A stretch of DNA of 64,000 bases from Agrobacterium vitis (GCF_014926405.1 NZ_JACXXJ020000003.1:1037001-1101000); one strand, 5' to 3'. Positions 8,066 through 17,181 are shown, numbered from the stretch's first letter. A program made the numbers and translations. Notes: generated from the letters alone by a model not told the origin.

Positions 8066-9592
8066 ATGTCCAATTCCAACGATGTCGATGCCGCATTGGC
8101 GCTCTGGCGCTTCGGCCTTGGCGCTGCGGATGGCGGGATCACCGCCATCAAGGATGCCCCCCGCGATCTTTTGAAGGAAGAGATCACAGAGCGTGCTGTG
8201 CCAACGCCCGTCGGCGCGCAATTGCGCTCCAGTTCCGATCTGCTGGTGGCGCTTTACGAATACCAAAAACAGGTCAAAGCCGAACGCGACAAGCAACCCG
8301 CAGCCGGTGCAATGGCTGGCGCGGCCATGGCTGGCGCGAATGCGATGCAAGGCGCAGGCGGCCCGCCCCAAGCTGCCGGCATGCAAGGCAATGCTATGCA
8401 GGGCAATGGCATGCAGGCGGGTGCCATGCCGCCCCAGTCCATGGACAAAAAGCCGGATATGCCGGTTTCCAAGCGTCCCTATTTTCCGCAGCAGATCCTG
8501 CTTGCGGAAGCTGATGCCCGTTTCAATGGAACGATCCACCAACCGTTGATCGGCTTTGGCGAACGGCTGGCGATGTTCTGGGCCAACCATTTTTCGGTGG
8601 CGATCAGCAAGGGTGGCGAAGTGCATATTCTGGCCGGAGCTTTCGAGCGGGAGGCCATCCGTCCCCATGTCTTTGGGAGGTTCGAAGACATGCTGCTGGC
8701 GGTCGAAACCCATCCGGCCATGCTGGTTTTCCTCGATAACCAGCAATCGATCGGCCCTACCTCGCCCGCCAACAAGAATGGCAAGCGGGGCCTGAATGAG
8801 AATCTTGCCCGCGAAATCATGGAACTGCACACGCTCGGCGTCGATGGCGGCTATAATCAGGCAGATGTGACGTCGCTGGCGCGGATCATTACCGGCTGGA
8901 CATTCTACCGCGATGAAAAACGCCCAGGCCCACAGGGCAAATTCATCTTTAACGCCAATGCCCATGAACCGGGCGACCACACGGTGATGGGCATGACCTA
9001 TGCCGAGGGCAATGTGGAACAGGGCCGCACCGCCTTGCGCGATCTCGCTCGCCACCCGGCGACCGCCAGACATATCGCAATGAAACTTGTCCGCTATTTC
9101 GTCGCCGACCAGCCGCCACCGGCCCTGGTGACGAAACTGGCCGCCGCCTATACCAAGTCACAGGGCGATCTCTCGGCTGTCTATAATGCCCTTGTCGATG
9201 CCGACGAAGCCTGGAACCCGACGCTGACAAAAATGCGCATGCCACAGGATTATGTGGCGGCGATGCTACGCAGCAGCGGGATCAGGCCGAAGCCGGAGCA
9301 GATCATTTCCATGCTGAACGCGCTTGGTCAGCCACTGTGGAACCCCCCCGGTCCCAACGGTTTTTCCGACGTTACCGATGCCTGGGCATCGTCGGAATCG
9401 CTGGCGACCCGCATCGATGCGGCAAATCTCTTTGCCCATCAGATCCAGGGCCAAGTCGACCCCCGTGCCTTTGCCGGTGACCGGCTGGGACCACTTCTCA
9501 CCGCCGATACATTGCAGGCGATTTCCCGGGCCGAAACCCGACCGCAGGGCTTGTCGATTGCTTTCCTTTCCCCCGAATTTCAGAGGCGCTGA
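8066..9592 (+). CDS. DUF1800 domain protein with Met-rich insert
   Basis: A 508-residue protein matching the DUF1800 family (RFGLGA near the N-terminus, GFGERLAMFWANHFSV, NENLAREIMELHTLGV, DVTSLARIITGW, HPATARHIAMKLVRYFV). No obvious signal peptide. Residues 79-134 are a low-complexity insert rich in Met, Gly, Ala and Gln (nine Met in 56 residues, as GNAMQGNGMQAGAM). The family is nearly always followed by a DUF1501 gene, as here with a 3-bp gap, and the pair is thought to act in an exported complex, but no biochemical function is established. A hairpin covers its translation start. Confidence 0.85.
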   Translation: MSNSNDVDAALALWRFGLGAADGGITAIKDAPRDLLKEEITERAVPTPVGAQLRSSSDLLVALYEYQKQVKAERDKQPAAGAMAGAAMAGANAMQGAGGPPQAAGMQGNAMQGNGMQAGAMPPQSMDKKPDMPVSKRPYFPQQILLAEADARFNGTIHQPLIGFGERLAMFWANHFSVAISKGGEVHILAGAFEREAIRPHVFGRFEDMLLAVETHPAMLVFLDNQQSIGPTSPANKNGKRGLNENLAREIMELHTLGVDGGYNQADVTSLARIITGWTFYRDEKRPGPQGKFIFNANAHEPGDHTVMGMTYAEGNVEQGRTALRDLARHPATARHIAMKLVRYFVADQPPPALVTKLAAAYTKSQGDLSAVYNALVDADEAWNPTLTKMRMPQDYVAAMLRSSGIRPKPEQIISMLNALGQPLWNPPGPNGFSDVTDAWASSESLATRIDAANLFAHQIQGQVDPRAFAGDRLGPLLTADTLQAISRAETRPQGLSIAFLSPEFQRR

Positions 9593-9595
9593 ACC

Positions 9596-10819
9596 ATGCT
9601 GTGCGAAAACCTCTCCCCCACCCGCCGCGCCGTTCTCGGCACATCCGGCGCCTTGTTTGCCTGGGCCTTCATGCCCCGCTTTGCCCATGCGGCTGGCGGA
9701 CGCGATCCCCGCTTCGTCACCATCATCCTGCGCGGCGCGCTGGATGGGCTGACCGCCGTTCCGCCGATCGGCGATCCCGATTATGAGGGCCTGCGCCAGT
9801 CGATTGCGCTGAGGCTCGATGGAGACAAGCCGGTGCTGCCGCTCGACGGCTTTTTCGGATTGCATCCCTCGATGCCGAATTTCCAACGCCTGTTCCGCGC
9901 CAATCAGGCCGCCGTGGTGCATGCCAGTGCCACCGCCTATCGTGAGCGCTCGCATTTCGACGGACAGGATGTGCTGGAATCCGGTTTTCCGACGCCAGGC
10001 CATGTCGAAACCGGCTGGATGAACCGACTTCTGGAGGGATTGCCAGCCGGTGACAAGATCGCTCCCGGTGCGGCGGAACGGGTGCAAGGCCTTTCCGTTG
10101 GGGCAACCGCACCCCTCGTCATTCGCGGCAAGGCACCGGTGCTCGGCTGGGCGCCGTCCGTGCTCCGACCCGCTGACGGCGATCTCGCGCCGCGCCTGAT
10201 GGATCTTTATGGCCGTACGGACCCGATGCTCTCGAAGCTTCTGATTGAAGGCATCCAGACCGGCAAGATCGCCTCCGGCCTCGACATGAAGTCGAAAGGT
10301 GGCCCCGGCGATCCGAACGGCATGGAGCAGATGGCCCGAGGCGCTGCCCGGTTGCTGGCACAACCGGATGGCCCGCGTGTCGCAGCACTTGCCTTCGAGG
10401 GTTGGGACACCCACGCACAGGAAATTGACCGGCTGGCAAAGCTTCTGGCTGGCCTCGACAAGTCTATTGCCGCTTTCGAACAGGAACTTGGACCCGCATG
10501 GAAGGATACGGCAATCATCGTTGCAACGGAGTTCGGTCGCACGGCACGGATCAACGGCACTGACGGAACCGACCACGGCACCGGCACGACCGCCTTCCTC
10601 GCTGGCGGTGCCGTGCGGGGTGGCCGCGTCATCACCGACTGGCCGGGGCTGAAGCAGAACCAGCTGTTCGAAGGCCGGGATCTCGCCGCCACCACCGACA
10701 TCCGCGCCGTCATCAAAGGCATGGCGGTCGATCTTCTTGGTGCCAGTGCCGGTCATCTGGCCAGTGTTGTGTTTCCAGGTTCGGAAAGTGTTCAGCCCAT
10801 GAAGGGCTTAATCGTCTAA
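9596..10819 (+). CDS. DUF1501 domain protein, Tat-exported
   Basis: A 407-residue protein with a twin-arginine signal (SPTRRAVLG at residues 7-15, then a hydrophobic stretch ending RFAHA) so it should be exported folded. The mature part matches DUF1501, a relative of the alkaline phosphatase/sulfatase fold (FVTIILRGALDGL, HFDGQDVLESG, FEGWDTHAQE, ATEFGRTARINGTDGTDHGT). Metal-ligand-like residues occur in the DGTDHG block. It is co-transcribed with DUF1800 directly upstream. Enzymatic activity unproven; the association of such pairs with surface or polymer processing is only a general observation. Confidence 0.85.
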   Translation: MLCENLSPTRRAVLGTSGALFAWAFMPRFAHAAGGRDPRFVTIILRGALDGLTAVPPIGDPDYEGLRQSIALRLDGDKPVLPLDGFFGLHPSMPNFQRLFRANQAAVVHASATAYRERSHFDGQDVLESGFPTPGHVETGWMNRLLEGLPAGDKIAPGAAERVQGLSVGATAPLVIRGKAPVLGWAPSVLRPADGDLAPRLMDLYGRTDPMLSKLLIEGIQTGKIASGLDMKSKGGPGDPNGMEQMARGAARLLAQPDGPRVAALAFEGWDTHAQEIDRLAKLLAGLDKSIAAFEQELGPAWKDTAIIVATEFGRTARINGTDGTDHGTGTTAFLAGGAVRGGRVITDWPGLKQNQLFEGRDLAATTDIRAVIKGMAVDLLGASAGHLASVVFPGSESVQPMKGLIV

Positions 10820-10870
10820 CGCCAGAGATGTCAGGCACGAGGGTGTGGCAGGAACCCCATGACGTTTTGA

Positions 10871-10901
10871 TAGGAGGATTCATTTTCAATGAATCTTCCT
10901 A
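10871..10901. terminator. Palindrome between convergent DUF1501 and HAD genes
   Basis: A 14-bp stem (10871-10884 with 10888-10901, one G-T pair) around a 3-nt TTC loop; the core is CATT-TTC-AATG. Its position between two convergent genes suggests bidirectional termination, though no U-run follows. The same core recurs at 33131, 33811-33845 and 63896-63931. Confidence 0.55.
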
Positions 10902-10929
10902 GTCCCCATTGCGTCATCAAAACAACGGC

Positions 10930-11592
10930 TCACCAATTTAAATATTGAATGTTCAATCCGTTGGCGTCGAATTTCTTTCTTTTCCTGGAGGAACTATTAA
11001 TGGCAAACGCCCGTGTCGCCCGCATTAAAATCGGCAGATCATCAAAGCTGTCCGTGTAGGCCGCAGTCCATCTGCCGCTAAATCCAATACCGCCAAGCGC
11101 TATGCATTTTCGTTCATGGCGACAATGATCGCTGAGAACCCAGCCACCGAGAACGTGGTGTAATCCCGATCCAACCACCTGAATACGACTGTCGATGCAC
11201 GCTGCAAGCGGCGCAGCTATCCACAGCGGCGCTCCGGTTGCGACGGCCACCCGACTGCCTTGGTTCAAATAATGCCGAAGCTCGGCCAGGCCTTTATCAT
11301 GCCAGGCTAGCCTTGGCTGTTTGCCTGCGTTAACCCTGTCGGCAAAACGGGCGAAAGAGGCCTTCAAGGCATGTTCGGAAAGTCCGAACGTGGTGATCCA
11401 GAGAAAGACCGAGGTTCCCCAACGCCGCAGCGGCGGAAACACAATCAATGGACCGGCGAAAGGCAATGCCAATGCCGCCAGCACAAAGCGCCAGCCAGAT
11501 CCCCGCACCCGCTCCAAAATCCAGGCGGCCGTTGAATCCCAGTTGAGCAATGTTTCATCAAGATCGAAAACAGCAGACTCGATGTCTTGCAT
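10930..11592 (-). CDS. HAD-superfamily hydrolase
   Basis: A 220-residue protein with HAD motif I (VFDLDETLLNWDS, nucleophile Asp near residue 10), motif II (VAVATGAPLW), a basic residue region (CRHERKCIALG) and motif IV (AYTDSFDDLP). The order fits HAD-IB phosphoserine-phosphatase-like hydrolases, and hydrophobic stretches at residues 30-65 suggest membrane association. Probably a phosphatase acting on a small phosphorylated metabolite. It is the last gene of the minus-strand block after the SDR gene, with an 86-bp gap. Substrate unknown. Confidence 0.8.
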   Translation of the reverse strand: MQDIESAVFDLDETLLNWDSTAAWILERVRGSGWRFVLAALALPFAGPLIVFPPLRRWGTSVFLWITTFGLSEHALKASFARFADRVNAGKQPRLAWHDKGLAELRHYLNQGSRVAVATGAPLWIAAPLAACIDSRIQVVGSGLHHVLGGWVLSDHCRHERKCIALGGIGFSGRWTAAYTDSFDDLPILMRATRAFAINSSSRKRKKFDANGLNIQYLNW

Positions 11593-11678
11593 CAGGATGC
11601 ATTACCTCATTGTTGATCTGTCGGCCTTGATGGCCGATGCAGTATTCCTCCCGTGGTAAGGCTCTCGAAAACCACCGG

Positions 11679-12479
11679 TCAGGTCGATATCGGTTGTGTA
11701 TGTCCGATCTCGGGTAGCGCTGGCATCGACTTGCCCAAAATCCACAGCGTTAGTGGCTTGGGCAGAATATGGGCCAGCCGGATTAACCAGCGCATCGTGA
11801 AAGGGAACAGATAATCCGCCTTCTCATTCCTTAGCGCATACAGGATGTGGTCAACGGCCTTGTCCGCCGAAATCTCAAGGGGCGCTGGCATCCCATCAGC
11901 AGCTGTTGCCTCAGTGGCGACAAACCCCGGATAAACGGTGGTGAACTTGATGCCATAGCGGGCAAATTCGATGCGGCAGGTGTCAATGAGCAGCATCGCC
12001 GCTCCCTTGGCTGCTGAATAAGGGCCTTGAAGCGGCACGCCGAGAAACCCGGCTAACGAATTGGTATGGGCGACATAGCCGCCGCCCTGTTTCATCATCT
12101 GTTTCAAAACCGGGAAGAGGTAGTTGACCACGACATCGTAATTCAAACGCATGCAGGCATTGACGTCACTGGCGCTCATCAGCCGCATATCCAGGGCCGG
12201 AGCACCCCCTGCATTCAGATAGATCATGTCGATCCGGCCATAGTGATCGATCACCGTTTTCACCACATCGGCGGCGGCCGCCGCATCGGTTGCATCAGCC
12301 GCGATGGCGAGGCAATCACCACCGGCGCTACGGATATCCTCGGCCAGTTCGATGAGCATCGGCTCGCGCCGCGCCGTAACGATCACCCTGGCACCCTCGC
12401 CTGCAAGCCGCAGGGCAAGCACTCGCCCCATGCCGGAGGAAGCGCCGACGATCAAAATAATTTTTCCTGAAAAATGCAT
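11679..12479 (-). CDS. SDR family NAD(P)-dependent oxidoreductase
   Basis: A 266-residue classical short-chain dehydrogenase: GASSGMGR nucleotide-binding loop (about residues 12-19), LNAGG, catalytic Ser in HTNSLAGFLG and YSAAK (Tyr-Lys near residue 152). I start at ATG 12479 because AGGAG lies 7 nt upstream; an upstream in-frame start adds 10 residues without such a site. It follows the epimerase-like gene on the same strand with a 57-bp gap, so the two are probably co-transcribed. Likely oxidises or reduces a hydroxyl or keto group of a pathway intermediate; the C-terminal hydrophobic region resembles DltE/YqjQ-type SDRs. Confidence 0.85.
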   Translation of the reverse strand: MHFSGKIILIVGASSGMGRVLALRLAGEGARVIVTARREPMLIELAEDIRSAGGDCLAIAADATDAAAAADVVKTVIDHYGRIDMIYLNAGGAPALDMRLMSASDVNACMRLNYDVVVNYLFPVLKQMMKQGGGYVAHTNSLAGFLGVPLQGPYSAAKGAAMLLIDTCRIEFARYGIKFTTVYPGFVATEATAADGMPAPLEISADKAVDHILYALRNEKADYLFPFTMRWLIRLAHILPKPLTLWILGKSMPALPEIGHTQPIST

Positions 12480-12536
12480 GATTGATCTCCTGCCTGATGA
12501 CTGCATCATTCCTTAAATCGGCTTCAGCTTGGGAAA

Positions 12537-13586
12537 TTACGCCATCGCGCGACGCTGTTGCGCCCAACCGCGATAGTGATCCGCCATCGTCTGCTCGAAT
12601 GGCCGGTAGACAATGCCCAACTCAGATTGGCTGCGCCTGTTATCGAGAGCAAAGCGAATGCCGAGATGGTTCGTCATATATGCCTGCGTCAGGCCAAACA
12701 GTGGCCCGATCAACCGGACCACCAGATTGGGGATCTGCCAGGAGGGCAAAAGATAGGGCTTGGGGTGAACCCGGCGTGCGTAACCGGCGATTTCCAGGAA
12801 GGTTCTGGTACGGTTTTCCGCGAGAATATAACGCCCTTTTGCGTCAGGGTTCAGCGCCGCCCGGATATGCGCCTGCGCCACGTCGCGAACATCCACACAT
12901 GCGAGACTGAGATCCGGCATGCCGTAGAAAAAATATCCCTTGAACATCTCGTCGAGCAGAAAAAGCGAGCCGGATTCAGAAGCAGGCGTCAAGGAAGGGC
13001 CGAGGATCATGCCGGGATTGATGGTGGTCAGGCTCCATCGGCTTTGCTCACCCTGGATTCTCCAGGCTTCCTTTTCCGCCAAAACCTTGGAATAGTGGTA
13101 TGGATTGTTTTGAACATTGCTCGACGTATTGAAATACTCCTCGGCAACCGTGTTATTCTTCATCGACCGAACATCGATGTAATCGCCAAAAATTGCGCCG
13201 ATCGTCGATGTCATCACCACACGCCGGACGCTTTCGGTTCTGTTGACGCTGCCAAGAACATTGCGGGTGCCTTGAAGGGCTGGCTCCACCATTTCGCGCT
13301 GTCCATCCTTGATTTTTTCCGGCAGCTTGAAAGGCGATGCGACATGAAAAATAGTTGAACAGCCAGCCATTGCCGCATCAAAAGAACCAGGGATAAGAAG
13401 ATCAGCCTCATAGAGCGTCAACTTCCCCGGAAAGCGGGCCTGCATATCGGTCAACGGCTTGATCTTAGCCACATTGCGCAGGCTTCTGACCGTGGCATGC
13501 ACAGTGGCATCCATTTCAAGAAGTTGAAGAATGAGATGGCTGGCAACGAATCCGCTCCCGCCCGTGACGAGCATGGTCTCTTGCAT
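12537..13586 (-). CDS. NAD-dependent epimerase/dehydratase (dihydroflavonol-4-reductase-like)
   Basis: A 349-residue extended SDR with VTGGSGFVAS at the N-terminus, FHVASPF, a STIGAIFGDY segment and the YHYSK catalytic motif (about residue 163). Overall it resembles dihydroflavonol-4-reductase/methylglyoxal-reductase type enzymes, which reduce aldehydes or ketones with NADPH. It heads the short unit with the SDR gene, downstream of a terminator that follows the lactate-monooxygenase-like gene. Substrate unknown. Confidence 0.82.
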   Translation of the reverse strand: MQETMLVTGGSGFVASHLILQLLEMDATVHATVRSLRNVAKIKPLTDMQARFPGKLTLYEADLLIPGSFDAAMAGCSTIFHVASPFKLPEKIKDGQREMVEPALQGTRNVLGSVNRTESVRRVVMTSTIGAIFGDYIDVRSMKNNTVAEEYFNTSSNVQNNPYHYSKVLAEKEAWRIQGEQSRWSLTTINPGMILGPSLTPASESGSLFLLDEMFKGYFFYGMPDLSLACVDVRDVAQAHIRAALNPDAKGRYILAENRTRTFLEIAGYARRVHPKPYLLPSWQIPNLVVRLIGPLFGLTQAYMTNHLGIRFALDNRRSQSELGIVYRPFEQTMADHYRGWAQQRRAMA

Positions 13587-13732
13587 TCTGAACCCCTGTT
13601 TTTCTTATGGGAATGATCGTAACAGATGGAAGAAACGGTTCGAAATATGCGGATACCGGCTTGGCCTTAGCTGATCAAAAAATGACCGCAAAAGACCCGC
13701 CCCAGATCGTGCTTTGTCACAAAACAAATAGG

Positions 13733-13751
13733 CGGCGCCACGTGGGCGCCG
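13733..13751 (-). terminator. Rho-independent terminator after the lactate-monooxygenase-like gene
   Basis: A 7-bp perfect stem (CGGCGCC/GGCGCCG, 5-nt loop) followed on the minus strand by a T-rich tract (CCTATTTGTTTTG). It lies 27 nt past the stop codon and separates the kinase-to-flavoprotein operon from the epimerase/SDR unit. Confidence 0.7.
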
Positions 13752-13777
13752 TGATTAATACCAGGGTTCGATGAGAT

Positions 13778-14944
13778 TTACCGCGTCGGTCGGACCCCAG
13801 CATTTCTGAGGTCGGTAATCGTAGGGTAACCATTGACAGCCATGAGAAGATCGGCTTCCGCCAACATGCAACGTAAATGGTGTATGACGCCTTCGGTGCC
13901 ACCAGCCGCCAGCGCATAAGCGTAGGAACGGCCAATACCCACAGCCGCCGCCCCCATCGCCAGCGCTTTGGCGACATCGGTACCGCTTCGGACACCCGAA
14001 TCGAACAGGACGGGGATGTCCGGGACTGCTCGAATAACATCGTCCAGCATCGAAATCGCCGCAATTCCGCCATTGGCCTGCCGCCCGCCATGGTTGGAAC
14101 ATTGGATTGCGTCAATGCCGGCATCGGCCGCGCGGCGCGCATCATCCGGGTGGCAAATTCCCTTCAGGACGATGGGCAGGCGGGTCGCCTCTCGGATCCA
14201 TTTCAGATCCTCCCAGGTCATGATGTGGCCGAATATATTCACCCACTCGAAGATCGCCGCAGCCGGATCCTCCGCAACAGGCTTCTTCAGCCGTTTGGTA
14301 AAATAGGGATCACTGACATAATTGGCAAGGCAAAGACCCCGTAGCTGCGGAAAGTTGGCGGAGTTCAGGTCGCGCGGCCGCCAGCCTGTCACCCAGGTAT
14401 CCAGTGTCACGACCAGGGCTTCAAATCCGGCGCTTTGCGCCCGCGAAATGAAACTCAAGGCAAGATCACGGTCGCGGGGCGTATAGAGTTGGAAGTAACC
14501 GGGCGCATCACCGAGTGCTTTGGCAACCTCTTCCATCGGATCTTGCGATAGCGTCGAAGCCATCATCGGCACACCGGTTTTCGCGGCAGCTTCGGCCACA
14601 CGCAGATCACCATGATTGTCGGCCGAGCAAAGGCCAATCACACCGATAGGACTTAGAAAGACGGGAGCCGGCAATGTCCTGCCGAACAGAGGAACGCTCA
14701 TGTCACGCTTTGCCGCGCCGTTGCACATGCGCGGAACGATGCCATAGCCGTTGAATGCCTCGACATTATTGCGCTGGGTAAATTCGTCTCCACAGCCACC
14801 GGAAACATAACTCCAGACGGAGGGTGACATCGCCTCTCTCGCCTGTGTCTCCAAACTGGCGAAATCCACTGGCAAGAGTGGCATCTTGCCGCTCAACCCG
14901 GCAAGATAGATCTCATTTTGAAAGTCTCCAAAATTTTGCTGCAC
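13778..14944 (-). CDS. FMN-dependent alpha-hydroxy-acid oxidase, lactate 2-monooxygenase-like
   Basis: The sequence follows lactate 2-monooxygenase over its full length: NFGDFQNEIY start, SYVSGGCGDEFTQRNNVEAF, PIGVIGLCSADNHGD, GYFQLYTPRDRDL, LDTWVTGWRPRDL, LKGICHPDDARRAADAG, the CSNHGGRQANGG block with the catalytic His near residue 284, and ALAMGAAAVGIGRSYAY. I start at GTG 14944, which has AGGAG 6 nt upstream; the product is 388 residues. It oxidises a 2-hydroxy acid with oxygen (decarboxylating if a true monooxygenase). It is the last gene of the kinase/aldolase/aminotransferase operon, so lactate or a related hydroxy acid released by the aldolase could be its substrate. That link is inference. 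Confidence 0.85.
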   Translation of the reverse strand: MQQNFGDFQNEIYLAGLSGKMPLLPVDFASLETQAREAMSPSVWSYVSGGCGDEFTQRNNVEAFNGYGIVPRMCNGAAKRDMSVPLFGRTLPAPVFLSPIGVIGLCSADNHGDLRVAEAAAKTGVPMMASTLSQDPMEEVAKALGDAPGYFQLYTPRDRDLALSFISRAQSAGFEALVVTLDTWVTGWRPRDLNSANFPQLRGLCLANYVSDPYFTKRLKKPVAEDPAAAIFEWVNIFGHIMTWEDLKWIREATRLPIVLKGICHPDDARRAADAGIDAIQCSNHGGRQANGGIAAISMLDDVIRAVPDIPVLFDSGVRSGTDVAKALAMGAAAVGIGRSYAYALAAGGTEGVIHHLRCMLAEADLLMAVNGYPTITDLRNAGVRPTR

Positions 14945-15046
14945 CAATTTCTCCTCCCATTGGTACTGGTATTGGGGCAATGGTATCGGGGCGCGACATG
15001 ACAGCGGCTTATGCGCCTGATGATGACAGGCGATGTCGCGCTTTAG

Positions 15047-15718
15047 TCAGTATCCAGCCTTCATGATCGATCTTTCTCCGCGAAGATGCCGGTCTGCGGC
15101 CTCCTTCTGATCTTTTTTCAGACGCCCATTGGCAATGAACCTGATCAGCCACGGGATCTGCTTGACCTTGACCGTGGCACTTTGCGCAAGAATGAAACAC
15201 TCAGCGCATTTTTCCAGGATCTCGATATTGAGCAGCAGGCGCTCTAGCCCCATGCCAAAGCACAGCGCCATGTCATCTAGGCAATAGGCATTGGCGCCGT
15301 TCGACAAGGCCTTTGTCGGGTCATCAGTCGAGCACATGCCCAAACGTTTTGCCTCAAGGCCGAGGTGACGGATCTGCTCATCGAACACCGCCGGCAGGGA
15401 AAGGTCGAGGCGCGCCAGTGCTGATGTCCAGGTCAAGCCGCCGGAGGCTATGGCTCCCACATCCGGCCGTGCCTGATAGACGCGGTGATGCAAGTCCCCC
15501 GGTATCGCGGACAGGCCCGGTGTCGCGGAAAGACTTGTCCATTCGAATTCATCGGGCACGTCCTGTCCGGAGTTGATCTGGACACTCACAAAGGCATTTT
15601 GTTCGGGAATACGCTGCGACAGCACATCACCCGGCTTGAGAAGCCCTTTTCCCGTAAGGCGTGCCGCCGCCCGGCCAAGAGCCTCTTCGATATAGGCATT
15701 ATTGACTTTCATAAGCAT
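15047..15718 (-). CDS. Class II aldolase/adducin-family protein lacking the usual metal ligands
   Basis: About 223 residues with the class II aldolase/adducin fold pattern (LGRAAARLTGKGLLKPGDVLSQ near the N-terminus, GDLHHRVYQARPDVGAI, C-terminal LEKCAECFILAQSA). In active members the HxH pair follows the 'PDVGAIVHTHS' position and a third His lies in a 'NHG' turn; here these read ASGGLTWTSA and SNGANAYC. The metal site therefore seems lost, and the protein may be a pseudoenzyme or a partner of the intact aldolase two genes upstream. ATG 15718 starts 2 nt after the aminotransferase stop, so translation is coupled; ATG 15712 is an alternative. Confidence 0.72.
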   Translation of the reverse strand: MLMKVNNAYIEEALGRAAARLTGKGLLKPGDVLSQRIPEQNAFVSVQINSGQDVPDEFEWTSLSATPGLSAIPGDLHHRVYQARPDVGAIASGGLTWTSALARLDLSLPAVFDEQIRHLGLEAKRLGMCSTDDPTKALSNGANAYCLDDMALCFGMGLERLLLNIEILEKCAECFILAQSATVKVKQIPWLIRFIANGRLKKDQKEAADRHLRGERSIMKAGY

Positions 15719-15719
15719 G

Positions 15720-17180
15720 TCACACCAAACGGAAAACGGTTTCAAAACGCTCAAGGGCATCGTCGATCACCTCATCGGTGTCCGCCATGCTCGTATAGAT
15801 GCGGCTACCCGCCAGGGTCAGGATGCCGTGCGCCATATAGGCTGCACCCATCTCTTCCATCAGGTGTTTACGGGGATTGGCCTCGCGCATCAGCTTGATC
15901 GGGTTGCGCATGCTCATCAACAGCACAGCGGACGTTTGGAGATGAACGATGGAGCCCATATTATAGACCACATAGGGAAGGCCGAGCCGGTTGAGGATCT
16001 CCTTCAACCCCTTGGCCAGACGGTCGCCAGCTCGTCCGGCAACAACCGGCGCATTGGTGCGCGCCATCTCCTCGATCGCATAGTAACCAGCAACGCAAGA
16101 CAGCGGATTGGCCGAAAGCGTGCCGCCGACAAAGGCGCGCTTACTCGAGGTGCCGATACCCCCGACCAGCGTCATCATGATGTCCTTGCGACCGCCGATC
16201 CCGCCAGCCATCAGATAACCCCCGGTGAGGCACTTGCCGAACACGGTAATATCAGGCGTCACGTTGAAATAGCCTTGCGCACCACCCATGCCGACACGAA
16301 AACCGGTGACTACTTCGTCGAAGATCAGCAAAGCGCCGAATTCGTCGCAGAGTTTACGAACTTCGCGGTTGTATTCGGGCGTCACAGGCCGCGTGCCGCT
16401 TTCCGGCCCCAGAGGCTCAAGAATAACCGCTGCCGTGCCACCGCGAATACGGTTCAGCATCAGCTTGCGCCGGAGCGTGCCAATCTCATTGGGGAAGACT
16501 TCCTGAGTATAACCCGTGACACCTTTCGGAATGCCCGTTGCTTCGCGCCGACCGGTACCGGGCACACGCATGCCGTAGACCATCTGGTCGCTCCAGCCAT
16601 GATAGTCGCCGCCAACCTTGATCACCCATTTCTTGCCGGTGTGAGCACGGGCCAGACGGATGGCCCCCATGCAGGCTTCCGTGCCGGAGCCGAGCATGCG
16701 GAACATTTCAATGCCCGGCATATATTTGCGGATAATCTCGGCCAGCTTGAATTCGTATTCGTGAAGGAGGCCCGTCACCGGACCGCATTCATCGATCAGT
16801 TGATGCACTTTTTCGCGCACCGGCAGATAGTTGGAGCCGAGCAATGTCGGTCCGCCCGCCTGCAGAAAATCGGTATAGCGATTGCCGTCCGCATCCCACA
16901 TATAGGCGCCATCGACTTTGGTGGCCGCAATGGGAAACGGATAATTGAAGGCGAGGTTATGCTGGACCCCGCCCGGAATGACCTCCGCCGCCCGTGCGGC
17001 CCAGGCCTTGGAGGTCTGACATTTCTGTTCGAAATAATCGAGCACCTTCGGCATATTGGCCTTGGAAATGCCTTTGGGCGGTTGCTTCAGCAGGGCATTC
17101 AGCCGGTCCATGAGATCTTTGTTATCCGGCCAGGCACTGATGCTGTAGGAAAGTTCCGAGTTACGAGCTGCCATGTTCAT
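15720..17180 (-). CDS. Class III PLP aminotransferase / glutamate-1-semialdehyde aminomutase family
   Basis: A 486-residue fold-type I PLP enzyme. Visible motifs: IPGGVQHN and GNRYTDFLQAGGPTLLG (family signature near residue 100), MLGSGTEACMGAIRLARAHTG, DYHGWSD, FDEVVTGFR (PLP Asp) and FGKCLTGGYLMAGG (PLP lysine near residue 318). It resembles GSAM-like enzymes more than ornithine or GABA transaminases, but it is about 50 residues longer than true HemL, with an N-terminal extension, and it sits in a catabolic operon. Likely transfers an amino group to or from an aldehyde/ketose intermediate. It lies 1 nt downstream of the intact class II aldolase gene. Confidence 0.85.
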   Translation of the reverse strand: MNMAARNSELSYSISAWPDNKDLMDRLNALLKQPPKGISKANMPKVLDYFEQKCQTSKAWAARAAEVIPGGVQHNLAFNYPFPIAATKVDGAYMWDADGNRYTDFLQAGGPTLLGSNYLPVREKVHQLIDECGPVTGLLHEYEFKLAEIIRKYMPGIEMFRMLGSGTEACMGAIRLARAHTGKKWVIKVGGDYHGWSDQMVYGMRVPGTGRREATGIPKGVTGYTQEVFPNEIGTLRRKLMLNRIRGGTAAVILEPLGPESGTRPVTPEYNREVRKLCDEFGALLIFDEVVTGFRVGMGGAQGYFNVTPDITVFGKCLTGGYLMAGGIGGRKDIMMTLVGGIGTSSKRAFVGGTLSANPLSCVAGYYAIEEMARTNAPVVAGRAGDRLAKGLKEILNRLGLPYVVYNMGSIVHLQTSAVLLMSMRNPIKLMREANPRKHLMEEMGAAYMAHGILTLAGSRIYTSMADTDEVIDDALERFETVFRLV

Positions 17181-17181
17181 T

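Noticed and set aside
8018..10756. Two long minus-strand frames opposite DUF1800 and DUF1501
   Set aside because: Both real genes have domain motifs, coupling and start signals; the antisense frames have none.
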